NCBI GenBank assembly: GCA_017882125.1 | Contig: JADGQC010000006.1 | Coordinates: 1-40,646, forward strand | Direction: 5' to 3' | Length of the DNA: 40,646 bases | DNA from: Anaerolineales bacterium | GTDB taxonomy: Bacteria > Chloroflexota > Anaerolineae > Anaerolineales > Villigracilaceae | Shown here: one piece after another, positions 40,437 through 40,646 of the stretch | Numbering within the stretch: position 1 is the stretch's first letter | Layout: the number at the start of each line of letters is the position of its first letter | Made by a program: the position numbers and the translations under genes | The notes under the pieces: generated by a model | What the model was told of the DNA's origin: nothing | Seen by the model: the letters and a program-made list of their open reading frames with translations, nothing else | The model's database searches: none

Positions 40437-40646
40437 TTATTGGTTTTGATCGGGAATATTGAAGGGGAGTTGCTTGCTTGTGATTATTCGGTATGTGAGC
40501 CTGACCACGTCCAAAACACCCAAAATCATGGCGAGCCATAGTACCAAATGCACGAGCTGGGAAAGAATGGGCAACATAGATTGCGCCGATTCAGCGCTAC
40601 CAATCATGGTGGTTAAAGTCGCCGTGGTGACAGCAAGTAATGATGG
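40437..40646 (-). CDS. C-terminal end of a membrane protein (cut by window edge)
   Basis: A minus-strand frame is open from the window edge to a TAA at 40437-40439, giving 69 residues. The segment has two or more hydrophobic stretches (LLAVTTATLTTMIG and LVHLVLWLAMILGVLDVV) and a polar end (PFNIPDQNQ). It is the C-terminus of a membrane protein. With so little visible I cannot name it. The palindrome at 40360-40413 lies 24 bases after its stop. Confidence 0.65.
   Translation of the reverse strand, partial: PSLLAVTTATLTTMIGSAESAQSMLPILSQLVHLVLWLAMILGVLDVVRLTYRIITSKQLPFNIPDQNQ

Overview
This window looks like chromosomal DNA from a member of the Chloroflexota, most likely class Anaerolineae. 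This is an inference from gene content and style, not a database match. The clues are an archaeal-like HMG-CoA synthase next to a DUF35 protein and a class II HMG-CoA reductase, many GAF-containing sensor kinases, CpaE/CpaF proteins next to parB, small zinc-ribbon and TPR proteins of the kind seen in that class, and moderate G+C. Nearly all of the window is coding. It reads as a stable chromosomal core with one intact insertion sequence and one possible insertion-sequence remnant.

Layout. Positions 1-8260 hold a plus-strand run: parB, an amidohydrolase, two histidine kinases, an OmpR-type regulator, a receiver-CpaE ATPase, a small unknown protein and cpaF. The first kinase starts with a domain resembling the c-di-GMP-binding MshEN module. 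A separate promoter at about 8280 drives a double-HTH protein, a TPR protein and a tandem GNAT protein. Positions 10629-12711 hold a membrane-anchored DsbA-like protein facing a DUF554 / cobalamin adenosyltransferase pair. Positions 12927-16402 hold yqeY, a PgpH-like c-di-AMP phosphodiesterase, ybeY and a DgkA-type kinase. Next come an endonuclease IV-like TIM barrel, an unknown protein and a frameshifted zinc-ribbon protein. Positions 19180-23749 hold a minus-strand mevalonate-entry operon in the order HMG-CoA reductase, lipoprotein, HMG-CoA synthase, thiolase-like protein, DUF35 protein. A divergent GAF kinase follows, then a structured 460-base non-coding region and dnaA.

Positions 27477-29419 hold a GH20 glycosidase and a small zinc-ribbon protein on the minus strand. 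Positions 29586-34234 hold the classical rpsB-tsf-pyrH-frr-uppS-cdsA cluster, followed by glpX and a NarL-type regulator. An insertion sequence at 36015-37410 is bounded by a 16-bp direct repeat and has arrays of roughly 22-bp-spaced sites at its ends. It sits directly against the promoter of a tRNA-Leu(CAG) gene. The window ends with a DivIC/FtsB-like small membrane protein, a 7TM-PAS-GAF-GGDEF diguanylate cyclase, a nested palindrome that resembles IS3-family ends, and the last 69 codons of a membrane protein.

The genes fit together in three themes. Isoprenoid and envelope supply: the mevalonate operon feeds uppS, alongside dgkA and cdsA. Cyclic dinucleotide signalling: a c-di-GMP synthase, a putative c-di-GMP-binding kinase and a c-di-AMP hydrolase. 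Information processing: parB, dnaA, rpsB, tsf, frr, ybeY. The observations most worth checking are a thiolase that has lost its nucleophilic Cys and two active-site His while sitting in an HMG-CoA synthase operon, five genes with a -10 box exactly six bases before ATG (leaderless mRNAs), the Mu/Tn7-like ends of the IS, the MshEN-kinase fusion, and a one-base deletion that breaks a zinc ribbon.
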